Assembly: GCA_937893115.1 (NCBI GenBank) | Contig: CALBGK010000042.1 | Location: 1 to 9,916 of the forward strand | Length of the DNA stretch: 9,916 nucleotides | Direction: 5' to 3' | Source: an uncultured Erysipelotrichaceae bacterium | Lineage (GTDB): Bacteria; Bacillota_I; Bacilli_A; Erysipelotrichales; Erysipelotrichaceae | Shown: positions 1 to 6,761 of the stretch, in pieces | Position numbering within the stretch: the first letter of the stretch is position 1 | Layout: every line of letters begins with the position of its first letter | The notes under the pieces: model-generated | What the model saw: the letters and a program-made list of their open reading frames with translations, nothing else | What the model was told of the DNA's origin: nothing | Database searches by the model: none | Program-made: the position numbers and the translations under genes

Positions 1-1
1 A

Positions 2-421
2 GATAGGGATAGTTATGCCTTACCTGAGACGATATGGGGCAATCGATGCAGTGCTAATAGATTATGTAAAAGATATGCCGAGCTTCATCAGATTGAATGC
101 GAATGTGTCGATGGCAATATTGTCTTTGATGGGGTGAAAAATGGTGATCCATATGCGACCTTAGCCCTAGAAGAATATGCCAAAGAAATTGCAGTTCAGA
201 TATTTAATATTCAAACTATCTTAGATGTCGAAAGATTTGCCATTGGTGGAGGTATCTCAGCTAGGCCGATATTCTTAAAGATGATACAAGACAAACTTAA
301 AGAGCTCTATGATAATTGCCTATATCCAATCACTAGAACAGAAGTGGTGAATTGTCATTTTCAAAATGATGCTAATCTTTATGGAGCTTATTATTGTTAT
401 AAAGAAAAGTATGAAGTCTGA
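2..421 (+). CDS. ROK-family protein (sugar kinase or regulator), C-terminal part, 5' end outside window
   Basis: The reading frame is open from base 2 to a TGA at 419-421 and encodes 139 residues, so the gene begins before the window. The GTG at 134 is an internal Val codon, because coding sequence continues upstream in the same frame with ROK-like character. Visible features are an ETIWGNRCSANRLCKRYAE stretch near the edge, which fits the helical region after the ROK zinc site, and VERFAIGGGISARPIF around residues 72-87, the glycine-rich ROK signature near the C-terminus. The diagnostic N-terminal ATP-binding DxGGT and the CxCGxxGCxE zinc motif lie outside the window. ROK proteins are mostly cytoplasmic glucose, fructose or N-acetyl-amino-sugar kinases, and some are DNA-binding repressors. 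With the N-terminus missing I cannot tell kinase from repressor or name the sugar. A terminator follows directly, so it is not co-transcribed with the transporter operon. Confidence 0.8.
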   Translation, partial: DRDSYALPETIWGNRCSANRLCKRYAELHQIECECVDGNIVFDGVKNGDPYATLALEEYAKEIAVQIFNIQTILDVERFAIGGGISARPIFLKMIQDKLKELYDNCLYPITRTEVVNCHFQNDANLYGAYYCYKEKYEV

Positions 422-440
422 TTTATTCAGGCTTTTTTAT
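414..440 (+). terminator. Rho-independent terminator overlapping the ROK stop codon
   Basis: AGTCTGA (415-421) pairs with TCAGGCT (427-433), with one T-G wobble, around a 5-base loop (422-426). The T run at 433-438 follows at once. The 5' arm contains the last codons and the TGA stop, so the signal is folded into the coding end of the ROK gene. Confidence 0.75.
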
Positions 441-448
441 TGGGATAG

Positions 449-463
449 CTAAAAGTCTTTTAG
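449..463. repeat. 15-bp perfect palindrome (7-bp arms, 1-base centre)
   Basis: CTAAAAG and CTTTTAG flank a central T. A 1-base loop cannot form the full RNA hairpin, so this reads better as a small DNA palindrome. It sits just after the ROK terminator and about 160 bases before the first permease gene. In such AT-rich sequence it could be chance. Confidence 0.4.
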
Positions 464-509
464 ATAAGGGTTTTTTGAATTTTTAGGAATGTATGAAAAT
501 AAATTATTA

Positions 510-530
510 AATATGAAAGATTTTCATATT
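510..530. promoter_or_regulatory. Candidate operator: 21-bp perfect inverted repeat
   Basis: AATATGAAA (510-518) and TTTCATATT (522-530) are exact reverse complements separated by GAT. A third copy of the half-site, TATGAAA, lies at 492-498, exactly 20 bases (about two helical turns) from the same bases in the left arm. The centre (520) is roughly 68 bases upstream of the transcription start expected from the promoter candidate at 553-581, a position typical for an activator. It also overlaps a weaker -10-like TATTAT at 527-532, where binding would repress. I do not recognise the regulator; no regulator gene lies in the operon. Confidence 0.5.
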
Positions 531-552
531 ATGTAATTTTTACAACTTTATA

Positions 553-581
553 TTTACATACGCTTTCAAAAGTGGTACATT
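553..581 (+). promoter_or_regulatory. Candidate sigma-A promoter of the transporter operon
   Basis: TTTACA (553-558, five of six matches to TTGACA), a 17-base spacer, then TACATT (576-581, four of six matches to TATAAT). The bases TGG just before the -10 make an extended -10 (TGn). Transcription would start near 588 and leave a leader of about 37 bases before the first ATG. No riboswitch-like structure is visible in this short leader. Confidence 0.5.
555..571. promoter_or_regulatory. Possible catabolite-responsive element (cre) inside the promoter
   Basis: On the - strand this stretch reads TTTTGAAAGCGTATGT. Its TGAAAGCG half matches the CcpA cre consensus WTGAAARCGYTTWNN exactly, while the second half is imperfect (TAT for TTT). 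It lies between the -35 and -10 of the promoter candidate, where CcpA binding would repress. The match is by eye, and the imperfect half keeps the call tentative. Confidence 0.35.
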
Positions 582-624
582 TTAAATAATCATTTTTAAA
601 GAGATTAGATTTAGGGGGGGTAGA

Positions 625-1566
625 ATGAAGAAATATATCACCAAACGTCTTCTTATGATGGTTATATTATTGCTGGGAATGACCTTTATCGTATTCGCCA
701 GTTTATATTTTGCACCAGGAGATCCAGCAGAGATAGCAGCTGGTGCCAGTGCCACCGAAGCGGATATTGAAGCGATGCGCGAATATCTCGGCTTAAATAG
801 ACCGTTTATCGTTCAATATGGAACTTACCTAATCAATTTACTACATGGTGATTTAGGTACTTCATATATCACTAGACAACCTATTTTAGATGAGTTGCTC
901 ATCCGTTTACCTAACACATTAAATTTGGCAATATCCAGTATGATATTTGCCTGTGTCATCGGTATTCCACTAGGTGTCATAGCTGCTATCAAAAAGGACT
1001 CCCTTCTTGATAATCTACTTACAACCATATCTCTATTCGGAATTTCGGTTCCTAACTTCTGGCTAGGTTCGATGCTCATAATCATCTTCTGTGTCAACTT
1101 AAGAATCTTTCCAACAGGTGGTATGTCAGAACCGTTCTGGACACCGACCGGATTCATGCAAGCCTTCTTGCCTTCACTGTCCTTAGGAATGCAAGTGGCT
1201 GCGAGTTTCATGCGTATTGGTCGTTCAAGTATGCTGGATGTCTTACAATCTGACTACATCCGTACCGCTCGTTCTAAGGGTTTAAAAGAAAGAGTCATCA
1301 TCGTAGTTCATGCCTTAAAGAATGCGATGATCCCTATCTTGACTCAAATGGGAACAAGCTTTGGTGGTTTGTTGGGTGGCGCCATGGTTACAGAACAAGT
1401 ATTTGCCATCAATGGAATTGGTTCATATCTGATCAATGCCATCAATCAGCGAAATTATACTGCAGTTCAAAGTACTGTCTTTGTGATTGCGTTCATGTTT
1501 GTAATTGTTAATTTAGTGGTCGATATCTTATATAGTGTCATCGATCCAAGAATTCGTTATGAGTAG
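625..1566 (+). CDS. dppB: Peptide-type ABC transporter permease, DppB/OppB family
   Basis: 313 residues, the usual length for DppB/OppB. This is one of two membrane subunits that form the translocation channel of an oligopeptide/dipeptide/nickel-type importer. The N-terminus (about residues 9-30) is the first membrane helix, followed by the family motif APGDP (30-34) and an extracellular loop with GDLGTSY (75-81). The binding-protein-dependent transport domain covers about 95-313, with several hydrophobic helices. The cytoplasmic EAA loop that docks onto the ATPases is visible as DYIRTARSKGLKERV to LKNAMIP (about 210-237). The protein ends in the typical VIDPRIRYE. The ATG at 625 is preceded by a very strong AGGGGGGG (613-620). 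It is the first gene of the operon, 12 bases before dppC. dpp and opp names are interchangeable on sequence alone; the ligand cannot be read from this subunit. Confidence 0.93.
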   Translation: MKKYITKRLLMMVILLLGMTFIVFASLYFAPGDPAEIAAGASATEADIEAMREYLGLNRPFIVQYGTYLINLLHGDLGTSYITRQPILDELLIRLPNTLNLAISSMIFACVIGIPLGVIAAIKKDSLLDNLLTTISLFGISVPNFWLGSMLIIIFCVNLRIFPTGGMSEPFWTPTGFMQAFLPSLSLGMQVAASFMRIGRSSMLDVLQSDYIRTARSKGLKERVIIVVHALKNAMIPILTQMGTSFGGLLGGAMVTEQVFAINGIGSYLINAINQRNYTAVQSTVFVIAFMFVIVNLVVDILYSVIDPRIRYE

Positions 1567-1578
1567 GGGGGAAGCAAA

Positions 1579-2451
1579 ATGAAAAAGATGAATCCATTTA
1601 CAATTGCCTTTCGAAAACTACTCAAGAATAAATTGGCAACTATCTGTTTTATCCTCATTATCATCGAATTGATACTTGTTATATTTGCACCAGTATTTAC
1701 ACCTTATGACCCTACAGCCATGGATACAACTATTCGTTTAAGACCGGGCTTCTGGGCTATGGATAGTGAATTATATGTTCCAGGTCATTGGTTAGGAACT
1801 GATGAACTAGGAAGAGATGTATGGTCAAGAATTATCTATGGTGGTCGTATATCACTAAGTGTCGGCTTTATCTCCACAGGAATCGGTCTAGTATTTGGAA
1901 CTTTCTTTGGTCTAATGGCTGGCTATTATAAAAAACTCGACAATATCATCATGCGTTTCATGGATATCTTGTTTACCTTCCCTGGCATCCTATTAGCTCT
2001 ACTAATTGTTGCCATGTTAGGTGTCAATGTGATAAACGCGACGATAGCTATCAGTATATGGTCTATTCCAAGTTTTGCCCGCATGATTAGAGGAAGAGTC
2101 TTACAGATTAAAGAAGAAGAATATATTACCGCAATTCGCTCACTTGGAGCAAAGGACTATTGGATACTTACAAAGCATGTCTTGGTCAATGCCCTACCAA
2201 CGATTATCGTCATCGCTACAATGCGAATTGCCAGTTCAATTTTGTCCATCGCGACATTAAGTTATTTAGGTCTAGGCGTTCCACAACCGGCACCGGAGTG
2301 GGGCGGTATGATATCATCAGCCAGAACAGTCATGTATGATGCAAGCTACTTGATTGTTATTCCTGGTATAGCGGTAATCATCACGGTAGTTTGTTTCAAC
2401 ATCTTAGGAGATAAGCTTCGTGATATCCTAGACCCAAGCTTGAAAGATTAG
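1579..2451 (+). CDS. dppC: Peptide-type ABC transporter permease, DppC/OppC family
   Basis: 290 residues, a normal DppC length. This is the second membrane subunit, partner of the upstream DppB. An N-terminal cytoplasmic segment and helix 1 (about 20-39) are followed by the hallmark HWLGTDELGRDVWSRIIYGG (70-89) and the transport domain with further helices from about 95. The EAA loop is EEYITAIRSLGAKDYWILTKH to NALP (180-207), the contact to the ATPase Q-loop region. PAPEWGGMI (237-245) and LGDKLRDILDP (276-286) are the conserved C-terminal motifs of the family. The Shine-Dalgarno site GGGGGAAG begins directly after the dppB stop, so translation is probably coupled. No truncation or unusual residue is seen. 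Confidence 0.93.
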   Translation: MKKMNPFTIAFRKLLKNKLATICFILIIIELILVIFAPVFTPYDPTAMDTTIRLRPGFWAMDSELYVPGHWLGTDELGRDVWSRIIYGGRISLSVGFISTGIGLVFGTFFGLMAGYYKKLDNIIMRFMDILFTFPGILLALLIVAMLGVNVINATIAISIWSIPSFARMIRGRVLQIKEEEYITAIRSLGAKDYWILTKHVLVNALPTIIVIATMRIASSILSIATLSYLGLGVPQPAPEWGGMISSARTVMYDASYLIVIPGIAVIITVVCFNILGDKLRDILDPSLKD

Positions 2452-2463
2452 GAGGAGAAGAAA

Positions 2464-4029
2464 ATGCGAAAATTATTATCAGTGCTGCTAGTAGCAATGA
2501 TCTTACTTGCAACTACAGCATGCTCAAGCAGTCAACCAACTACAACTGGTGACAGTGGATCGACAGATGATACAACAATGTATATTGAGGTCACTACAGC
2601 TCCTGTCGGTTTGCATCCATTAAAGACTAATGACAGTCCCTCTACATATGTAAGTGGTCAAATCTTTGAAACACTATATGAACGTACTGATGATGGCACA
2701 AGTTATGAGCCTTTATTAGCTGAATCAATGCCTGAATATTCTGAAGATGGATTAACAGCTACAATCAAATTAAGACAGGGTGTTAAATTCCATGACGGTT
2801 CTGATTTTACAGCTGATGATGTAGCATATATGATCGATTCTATCAAAGATCCTGATTATGGTTCTCAACGTGTATCTATCGTAGAATCAATTGAATCTTA
2901 TGAGATTATTGATGATTATACAATCGCTTTACATCTAACATATGTCGATGGTGTACTAGTAGCTAAACTAGCTCATACTAATGCCGCTATCGTCAATCCA
3001 GAACTAGACCAAAGCCAAGACCTATTGATTGATCCAACTGGTGCTGGTACTGGTGCTTATAAATATGAATCATCTATCCCTGGTTCTTCATATACATTAG
3101 TAGCTAATGAAGATTATTGGGGTGGTGCTCCAGAAGTTAAGAAAGTACAGTTTGATGTCGTAGCTGATGAATCAACAGCCATCGCTCGTCTACAGACTGG
3201 TGAAGCTGATTTCTATCTTTTAGGTTCGGCTGATTCTTACAATACTGCTAATAACATTCCTGGTTATACTTTAGTTAATGAAGGAAGCAGCTCAATTTAC
3301 TACATGGCTTTGAGAAGTACTGAAGAAACTAGTGCGAACCCATTAATGGCTAATCTAGACTTCCGTAAAGCAATAATTGAAGCAATCGACTTCGATACAT
3401 ATATCGAAACAATGTTGTCAGGTTTAGCATCTCGTTCACAATCTATCGTTGGTCCAACTCTAGTTGGTTATGTCGAAGAGATGGAACAAGCAGGTTATAC
3501 TTACAATAAGGAAGACGCTCAAGCATTAATTGACGCTAATGGATGGGCTGGCGAAGAAGTTACACTATTTGTATCAACAAGGGAATGGCAACAAGACTTA
3601 GCAGTATATATGCAAGCTCAACTAGCTGAAGTAGGTATTACTTTAAATATCGTTTCCGAAGAATGGGCTTCATTCTTAACAAGTGCTAAAGAAGATAAGA
3701 AGTATGATATGATCATCCTAACTTGGTCAAATGTTACTGGTGATGGTCAACAGATGTTAGAACCTAACTTCTCAACTACTAATGGTACTCGTGTTAAGTA
3801 CAACAATGCTGAATTTGATGAAATGGTACAGAATTCAGTATTGACTACCGTTCTTGAAGAAAGACAAGCTTACATGTTAGAAGCTGTAAATAAGATTCAA
3901 GGAGATGCAATTACTACACCTGTATACTCAGCTAATCAATTATTTGTATACAATTCAGATAAATTCGCTAATGTCATTCTAGACGCTGGCGGAAAATACA
4001 GTATTAAAGACGTTACTGTTGTAAAATAA
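2464..4029 (+). CDS. dppA: Lipoprotein extracellular substrate-binding protein, SBP_bac_5 family (peptide type)
   Basis: 521 residues. It captures the ligand outside the cell and delivers it to the permeases. The signal peptide (residues 1-19, MRKLLS plus a hydrophobic core) ends at Cys20, the predicted lipidated residue anchoring it to the membrane. The lipobox TTAC has Thr at -3 rather than the usual Leu, which is tolerated but less common. A Ser/Thr-rich linker (21-38) follows. The family signature region is at about 83-125 (PLLAESMPEYSEDGLT to TIKLRQGVKFHDGSDFTADDV). GTGAYK (195-200) and EDYWGGAPEVKKVQF (216-230) are further conserved blocks. The gene lies third, between permeases and ATPases (order B-C-A-D-F), with an AGGAGG site (2450-2455) overlapping the dppC stop. 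The link to a GGT-like gene suggests a peptide or acyl-amino-acid ligand, but this is inference. Confidence 0.92.
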   Translation: MRKLLSVLLVAMILLATTACSSSQPTTTGDSGSTDDTTMYIEVTTAPVGLHPLKTNDSPSTYVSGQIFETLYERTDDGTSYEPLLAESMPEYSEDGLTATIKLRQGVKFHDGSDFTADDVAYMIDSIKDPDYGSQRVSIVESIESYEIIDDYTIALHLTYVDGVLVAKLAHTNAAIVNPELDQSQDLLIDPTGAGTGAYKYESSIPGSSYTLVANEDYWGGAPEVKKVQFDVVADESTAIARLQTGEADFYLLGSADSYNTANNIPGYTLVNEGSSSIYYMALRSTEETSANPLMANLDFRKAIIEAIDFDTYIETMLSGLASRSQSIVGPTLVGYVEEMEQAGYTYNKEDAQALIDANGWAGEEVTLFVSTREWQQDLAVYMQAQLAEVGITLNIVSEEWASFLTSAKEDKKYDMIILTWSNVTGDGQQMLEPNFSTTNGTRVKYNNAEFDEMVQNSVLTTVLEERQAYMLEAVNKIQGDAITTPVYSANQLFVYNSDKFANVILDAGGKYSIKDVTVVK

Positions 4030-4054
4030 TCTCTTAATAGAAGGGGGAAGATTT

Positions 4055-5023
4055 ATGGAAAAAGTTTTGGATATTAAGCACTTACATGCGACATTTACAA
4101 TTCAGAAAAAAGACTATGAAGTTTTACACGATATCTCATTTTCGATTAACCGCAATGAAACGGTCTGTGTAGTAGGTGAGAGTGGCTGTGGTAAGAGTGT
4201 CACTACTCTATGCATCATGCAGCTGCTACCAAATAATGGCAAGATTCAAAGCGGTGAGATCATTTTGGATGATATCGACCTCTTAAAATTGCCTAAGAAG
4301 GAGATACGTAAATTTCGCGGCAAGAAAATGGGCATGATTTTCCAAGAACCGATGACAGCTCTAAACCCCCTTCTAACAATTGGTTATCAAATGCGTGAAA
4401 CTATAATGTTGCATCGCGGACTAAATAAAAAAGAGGCTAACGAATTGGCTGTTACCTATCTGAATAAGGTAGGTATAGCCAATCCTGAAAGCCGTCTTAA
4501 ACAATATCCTTTTCAGCTCAGCGGCGGCTTACGTCAGAGAATCTTGATTGCCATGGTCTTATCAGCACAACCAGACTTATTGATTGCCGATGAACCAACG
4601 ACAGCTCTTGATGTTACTATCCAAAAGCAGGTATTGACACTCTTAAATGATTTAAAGAAAGATATGAATGCTGGCATCTTATTCATCACCCATGATTTAG
4701 GTGTCGTAGCGGAAATCGCCGATAGAGTAGTTGTATTATATGCCGGACGCAAAGTTGAAGAAGGAACCACTGAACAAATATTCAAAAATCCTAAACACCC
4801 ATATACGATAGGATTGATGAATGCTGTTCCAAATGTTGATTTAGATGATTTTGATATCAAACCAATCCCTGGAACATTCCCTAATATCACCGAAGAAATT
4901 AAAGGTTGTCGTTTCAACCCTAGATGTCCAAGAGCTAATGAATGTCCTCTATGTTTTAAAGAGGCTCCACATGAAGTTGAAGTTGAACCTGGACATATCG
5001 TATCCTGCCATCTTTATAATTAG
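4055..5023 (+). CDS. dppD: Peptide ABC transporter ATPase, DppD/OppD family
   Basis: 322 residues, the normal length. It is a cytoplasmic ATPase that pairs with the next gene product to power import. Motifs in order: Walker A GESGCGKS (41-48), Q-loop Gln97 in MIFQEPMTALNP, signature LSGGLRQR (155-162), Walker B DLLIADE (174-180), D-loop TALD (183-186), H-loop His213 in ITHDLGVVAE. The C-terminal oligopeptide/dipeptide-type extension contains HPYT (248-251), a GxxP-type loop (IPGTFPN) and a cysteine cluster, Cys285, Cys291, Cys297 and Cys300, with Cys318 near the end. Such clusters hold an iron-sulfur cluster in some members of the family; that is family knowledge, not shown here. The ATG at 4055 has AAGGGGG (4041-4047) upstream. 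All catalytic residues are present, unlike heterodimeric transporters with one degenerate ATPase. Confidence 0.94.
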   Translation: MEKVLDIKHLHATFTIQKKDYEVLHDISFSINRNETVCVVGESGCGKSVTTLCIMQLLPNNGKIQSGEIILDDIDLLKLPKKEIRKFRGKKMGMIFQEPMTALNPLLTIGYQMRETIMLHRGLNKKEANELAVTYLNKVGIANPESRLKQYPFQLSGGLRQRILIAMVLSAQPDLLIADEPTTALDVTIQKQVLTLLNDLKKDMNAGILFITHDLGVVAEIADRVVVLYAGRKVEEGTTEQIFKNPKHPYTIGLMNAVPNVDLDDFDIKPIPGTFPNITEEIKGCRFNPRCPRANECPLCFKEAPHEVEVEPGHIVSCHLYN

Positions 5024-5035
5024 GGGGTTAATGTT

Positions 5036-6757
5036 ATGAATGAAGAAAAAGTATTAATCAAAGCTAGAAAGTTAAAGAAGTATTTCCCTATCTCTAAAGG
5101 AGTAAATCTAAAGGCGGTAGAAGATGTTTCTTTTAAAATTTATGAAGGTGAAAAATTTGGCGTAGTTGGTGAGAGTGGTTGTGGAAAATCAACACTTGGA
5201 AGAGTTATCTTACAACTATATCCGCAAACTTCTGGTTCCTGTGTCTATCATGGTAAGTCGATACAGGAACTCAATCCAAAATATATTCAAAAAGAGATTG
5301 ATAGTTTAAAAGACTATCAGACCAAGGCGACAAAGTTTTATCAAGATAGCCTTGTCTATGATAAAAAGGCTGAAGCTTTAATGGAACAAAAATCACAACT
5401 TGATAGTGATGGAAGCCCTGCGGATGCGAAGAAATATGACAAGCTCTCTCAAGAGATTGCCAAATTAGAATATAAGTCTAAAGAACTTAAAAAGAATGCT
5501 TCTAGACAGTTAAGGGAAGGAAGCAGAACTGTTGGCTCATTAATATGTTGCGCCAATATCGAAGAGATACAAAGTCTATTCACTAAGGCGGAAGAAGAAG
5601 TACACAATGCCCATCTTTATCTAGTTAAGCGCAATGAATTACAAAATCGCTATGATGATAATTCAGTCAATATCGAATATATCGCTACTGTCGATGATTT
5701 AATTGCTGAACTAGAAAATAAGAGCGAGCGCAGCGAAGAAGAAGATTATCGTTTGGCTGACTTAGTGAGTATCAAAAAGAAGGTTGAACATTTAAATAGC
5801 GATACTTTAAAAGCAGAAAATGAAACTCTGCGTCCGCAGATTGAAGAATTGGACGAAAAGATACGTGAGCATCATGAAATTGAGATGTCTTATCGTGAAC
5901 AGGCTTTTGCTTACCGCGGCAAGAATATCTTGCCCATCACCGAGCGTACTAGAGATCCAGAATATTTAAATAAGCTCGATGAAAACTATGAGACAGGTAT
6001 CAATTTAAGCAAACTAACTAAAAGTGAAATGCGTACAATCAGAAGAGATATGCAGATGATCTTCCAAGACCCTGCCGCTTCTCTTGATCCTCGTCAATCT
6101 ATTGGTAAGGCTATCGAAGAAGTCTTTGCGATCAATACTAATATACCAAAGCGTGTTAGAAGAGAGAAAGCTTTACAACTACTCACTAAGGTAGGTTTAA
6201 AGAAGGAACATTACTACTCCTATCCTCATTCGCTCTCTGGTGGTCAAAAGCAGAGAGTTGGTATTGCCCGTGCTATAGCTTTAGACCCTAGCTTTATCGT
6301 TTTAGATGAAGCGGTATCTGCCCTAGACGTATCAGTACAAGCACAGATTTTGCAACTTCTTGAAGATTTGAGTAAGGAAAAACATTTAACCTACTTCTTT
6401 ATCACCCATGACTTAGGTGTCGTTAAGCATTTCGCTGACCGTGTCATGGTTATGTACTTGGGCAATGTTTGTGAACTAGCTCCTAGTAAAGAACTATTTA
6501 AACATAGACTTCACCCTTACACTGAAAGTCTATTAGATTCAGTCCCTCGTCTCACTATTCAAAAAGATAGAAAAGATAAAAAAGAAGTATTACAAGGTGA
6601 AGTACCTAGCGCAATAAATCCACCTAGCGGTTGTCCTTTCCACACTCGCTGTTCAAAATGTATGGATATTTGTAAACAAGAAAAACCAAAGTATGTCGAA
6701 GCTATGCCTAATCATTTTGTAGCTTGTCATTTATATGCAGAGAAAAAGGGAGAATAA
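5036..6757 (+). CDS. dppF: Peptide ABC transporter ATPase, DppF/OppF family, with ~245-residue coiled-coil-like insertion
   Basis: 573 residues, against about 310-340 for ordinary OppF/DppF. It is the second cytoplasmic ATPase, partner of DppD. The core is complete: Walker A GESGCGKST (45-53), Q-loop Gln344 in MQMIFQDPAASLDPR, signature LSGGQKQR (400-407), Walker B FIVLDEA (420-426), D-loop SALD (428-431), H-loop His458. The C-terminal peptide-transporter extension has HPYT (493-496) and cysteines 533, 539, 542, 546 and 564. The extra length is one block, roughly residues 81-325, placed after the strand SGSCVYHGKSI and before INLSKLTKSEMRTIRRD, which is where a normal OppF runs on without a break. 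The block is rich in Lys, Glu, Leu and Gln with heptad-like spacing and contains Cys171-Cys172. The frame is open throughout, so it is not a frameshift artefact. AGGGGG (5022-5027) overlaps the dppD stop and supports the ATG at 5036; an ATG at 5031 runs straight into TGA. Confidence 0.93.
   Translation: MNEEKVLIKARKLKKYFPISKGVNLKAVEDVSFKIYEGEKFGVVGESGCGKSTLGRVILQLYPQTSGSCVYHGKSIQELNPKYIQKEIDSLKDYQTKATKFYQDSLVYDKKAEALMEQKSQLDSDGSPADAKKYDKLSQEIAKLEYKSKELKKNASRQLREGSRTVGSLICCANIEEIQSLFTKAEEEVHNAHLYLVKRNELQNRYDDNSVNIEYIATVDDLIAELENKSERSEEEDYRLADLVSIKKKVEHLNSDTLKAENETLRPQIEELDEKIREHHEIEMSYREQAFAYRGKNILPITERTRDPEYLNKLDENYETGINLSKLTKSEMRTIRRDMQMIFQDPAASLDPRQSIGKAIEEVFAINTNIPKRVRREKALQLLTKVGLKKEHYYSYPHSLSGGQKQRVGIARAIALDPSFIVLDEAVSALDVSVQAQILQLLEDLSKEKHLTYFFITHDLGVVKHFADRVMVMYLGNVCELAPSKELFKHRLHPYTESLLDSVPRLTIQKDRKDKKEVLQGEVPSAINPPSGCPFHTRCSKCMDICKQEKPKYVEAMPNHFVACHLYAEKKGE
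5276..6010 (+). other. Insertion region in DppF (about residues 81-325), probable coiled-coil arm
   Basis: Three parts can be read. Residues 82-160 are a long charged helix-like stretch (KEIDSLKDYQTKATKF onward), interrupted by SDGSPAD near 124-130, which could be a turn. Residues 163-200 are less charged and hold the pair Cys171-Cys172. Residues about 218-290 are a second charged helix-like stretch (IKKKVEHLNSDTLKAENETL, then ELDEKIREHHEIE). A linker (291-325) returns to the ATPase core. Two helical stretches in series suggest an antiparallel coiled-coil hairpin projecting from the beta-subdomain of the ATPase. No Walker, zinc or DNA-binding motif is visible in it. Boundaries are by eye and may be off by about 10 residues. 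Confidence 0.7.
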
Positions 6758-6761
6758 AGAT

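Noticed and set aside
134..136. GTG as start of a 95-residue protein
   Set aside because: The same frame is open to the window edge and encodes ROK-like sequence upstream, so this is an internal Val codon.
521..535. CodY-box resemblance around ATTTTCATATTAT
   Set aside because: It has about five mismatches to AATTTTCWGAAAATT, no better than expected in such AT-rich sequence; the palindrome at 510-530 explains it better.
588..624. Riboswitch or T-box leader before the operon
   Set aside because: The leader is under 40 bases, with no conserved core and no terminator/antiterminator pair.
825..1211. 128-residue open frame on the - strand inside dppB
   Set aside because: It lies fully antisense to a well-supported permease gene, has no recognisable domain and no convincing ribosome site.
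4534..4917. 127-residue open frame on the - strand inside dppD
   Set aside because: It is antisense to the conserved ATPase core and reads as low-information shadow sequence.
4845..5039. 64-residue + strand frame across the dppD/dppF junction
   Set aside because: It overlaps the conserved cysteine-rich end of dppD in another frame and has no own Shine-Dalgarno site.
6735..6761. Earlier in-frame ATG for the GGT-like gene, adding nine residues
   Set aside because: No ribosome site precedes it and it lies inside dppF, whereas AGGGAG is well spaced before the ATG at 6762. The added residues would not make a signal peptide.
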